A stretch of 64,000 nucleotides of DNA, taken from contig NC_092679.1 of the NCBI RefSeq assembly GCF_964355755.1, forward strand, positions 13,506,932-13,570,931. Reading direction: 5' to 3'. A program made the position numbers and the translations under genes. The notes under the pieces were generated by a model. The model was not told the origin of the DNA. It did no database searches and saw only the letters and a list, made by a program, of their open reading frames with translations. Below are positions 63,210 through 64,000 of the stretch, in pieces; the stretch's first letter is position 1, and every line of letters starts with the position of its first letter. The DNA is from Antedon mediterranea (Eukaryota > Echinodermata > Crinoidea > Comatulida > Antedonidae).

Positions 63210-63612
63210 CTATCCACGGATATATTCAACACACCGCGACGGGTCCATTGGATATTGTCTCTGGCAAAGAGTCATTAACCTTTTCAATCCCTGGATGTAT
63301 TTTCTTTGTGTTTTATCATTTAGCACATGAGCAACGTGTTGTGCGTAGATCTTTTCTCTTCCAGTACGGGCATGAATACCCACCATAGTGACTCCTATTG
63401 GCCAAGGGGCATTGCCTACTGCCATTTGGAGATAAGCATCATTTGCCTTCACATAGTTTCTGTCCAATAAAAATCCAACAATCAACTTTAAATGTTCCAA
63501 GATATCTGTTGCAACATTCCTTTTCTTAAGTTTCCTTAAAAGTGGCTTAAGATAAGTTTTGGTTTGCGAATGAGTGGCGCTCAGTAACTTTCCTTTTGTA
63601 CTTCTTTTGGTT
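63210..63612 (-). pseudogene. PRPF18: PRP18 C-terminal fragment fused to an H4 3' end
   Basis: PRP18 is a U5-associated factor for the second splicing step. The frame from about 63570 to the TAG at 63210 encodes its conserved C-terminal domain without introns or disruptions: [50 protein letters not shown] and CVEY. The family's short tail is replaced by IRG and stop, aligned in frame with the FGG-stop of H4. The next 75 bp match the H4 3' UTR, stem-loop included. No ATG precedes the homology; the frame opens after a TGA near 63612. It is most likely a truncated retrocopy or recombination product. Alternatively it is the last exon of a PRP18 gene with an acceptor near 63546 (cttaag) and H4 nested in its intron. 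The lack of decay is notable. Confidence 0.82.
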
Positions 63613-63620
63613 CAAATGGT

Positions 63621-63636
63621 GGCTCTGAAGAGAGCC
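63621..63636 (-). terminator. Histone mRNA 3' stem-loop of the H4 gene
   Basis: Read on the minus strand, GGCTCTCTTCAGAGCC is followed by ACCA. This is a 6-bp stem with a 4-nt loop matching the histone 3'-end processing element bound by SLBP. A purine-rich stretch (CCAAAAGAAG, minus strand, about 63599-63608) follows and fits the histone downstream element that pairs with U7 snRNA. Confidence 0.93.
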
Positions 63637-63672
63637 TTTTTGGTTTGAGAAGTCTTTGGCTGTGTGTACTGC

Positions 63673-63999
<327 letters not shown>

Positions 64000-64000
64000 T

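Overview
The window is nuclear DNA of an animal: AT-rich, intron-rich and dense in transposon debris. A cilium gene, a replication-type histone gene and several invertebrate-style LINE and SINE families support this. Many TAGGCCTA/CCTAGGC-type words and the repeat families suggest a marine deuterostome such as an echinoderm, but that is a weak inference.

Two spliced genes dominate and lie head to head. On the minus strand, 36984 down to at least 5070, is a D-aminoacyl-tRNA deacylase 1 (DTD1) gene. Seven exons join with matching phases into an open frame of 288 codons. The first five encode a complete DTD enzyme with both signature motifs. The last two, separated by an intron of about 21 kb, add a Sin3-type paired amphipathic helix (PAH) domain. 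I know of no description of this DTD-PAH architecture, and it is the main candidate for something new here. The terminal exon with the stop codon is unresolved.

On the plus strand, 38225-51617, is a complete 22-exon CFAP70 gene (about 1143 codons) for a ciliary TPR protein. The 1.2-kb space between the two starts holds an NRF1-like site next to an RFX X-box-like site, then a candidate 5' UTR intron filled by a MITE.

The large DTD intron (5275-26359) and the flanks hold repeats: 5'-truncated LINE reverse transcriptase pieces of several lineages, tRNA-derived SINEs, PIF/Harbinger-like elements with Myb/SANT remnants, several MITE families and minisatellites. One minisatellite has multiplied the CFAP70 exon 2 splice donor eleven-fold. 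From 55 to 61 kb lies a cluster of duplicated cassettes with Myb/SANT-like, SAP-like and broken C2H2 zinc-finger fragments, followed by a LINE fragment with an intact YVDD box (61.6-62.5 kb).

The right edge has an intact histone H4 gene (minus strand) with a histone 3' stem-loop. Directly downstream of it is an intronless C-terminal piece of the splicing factor PRP18. That piece ends in a second copy of the H4 stop/3' UTR/stem-loop, making a PRP18-H4 chimera.
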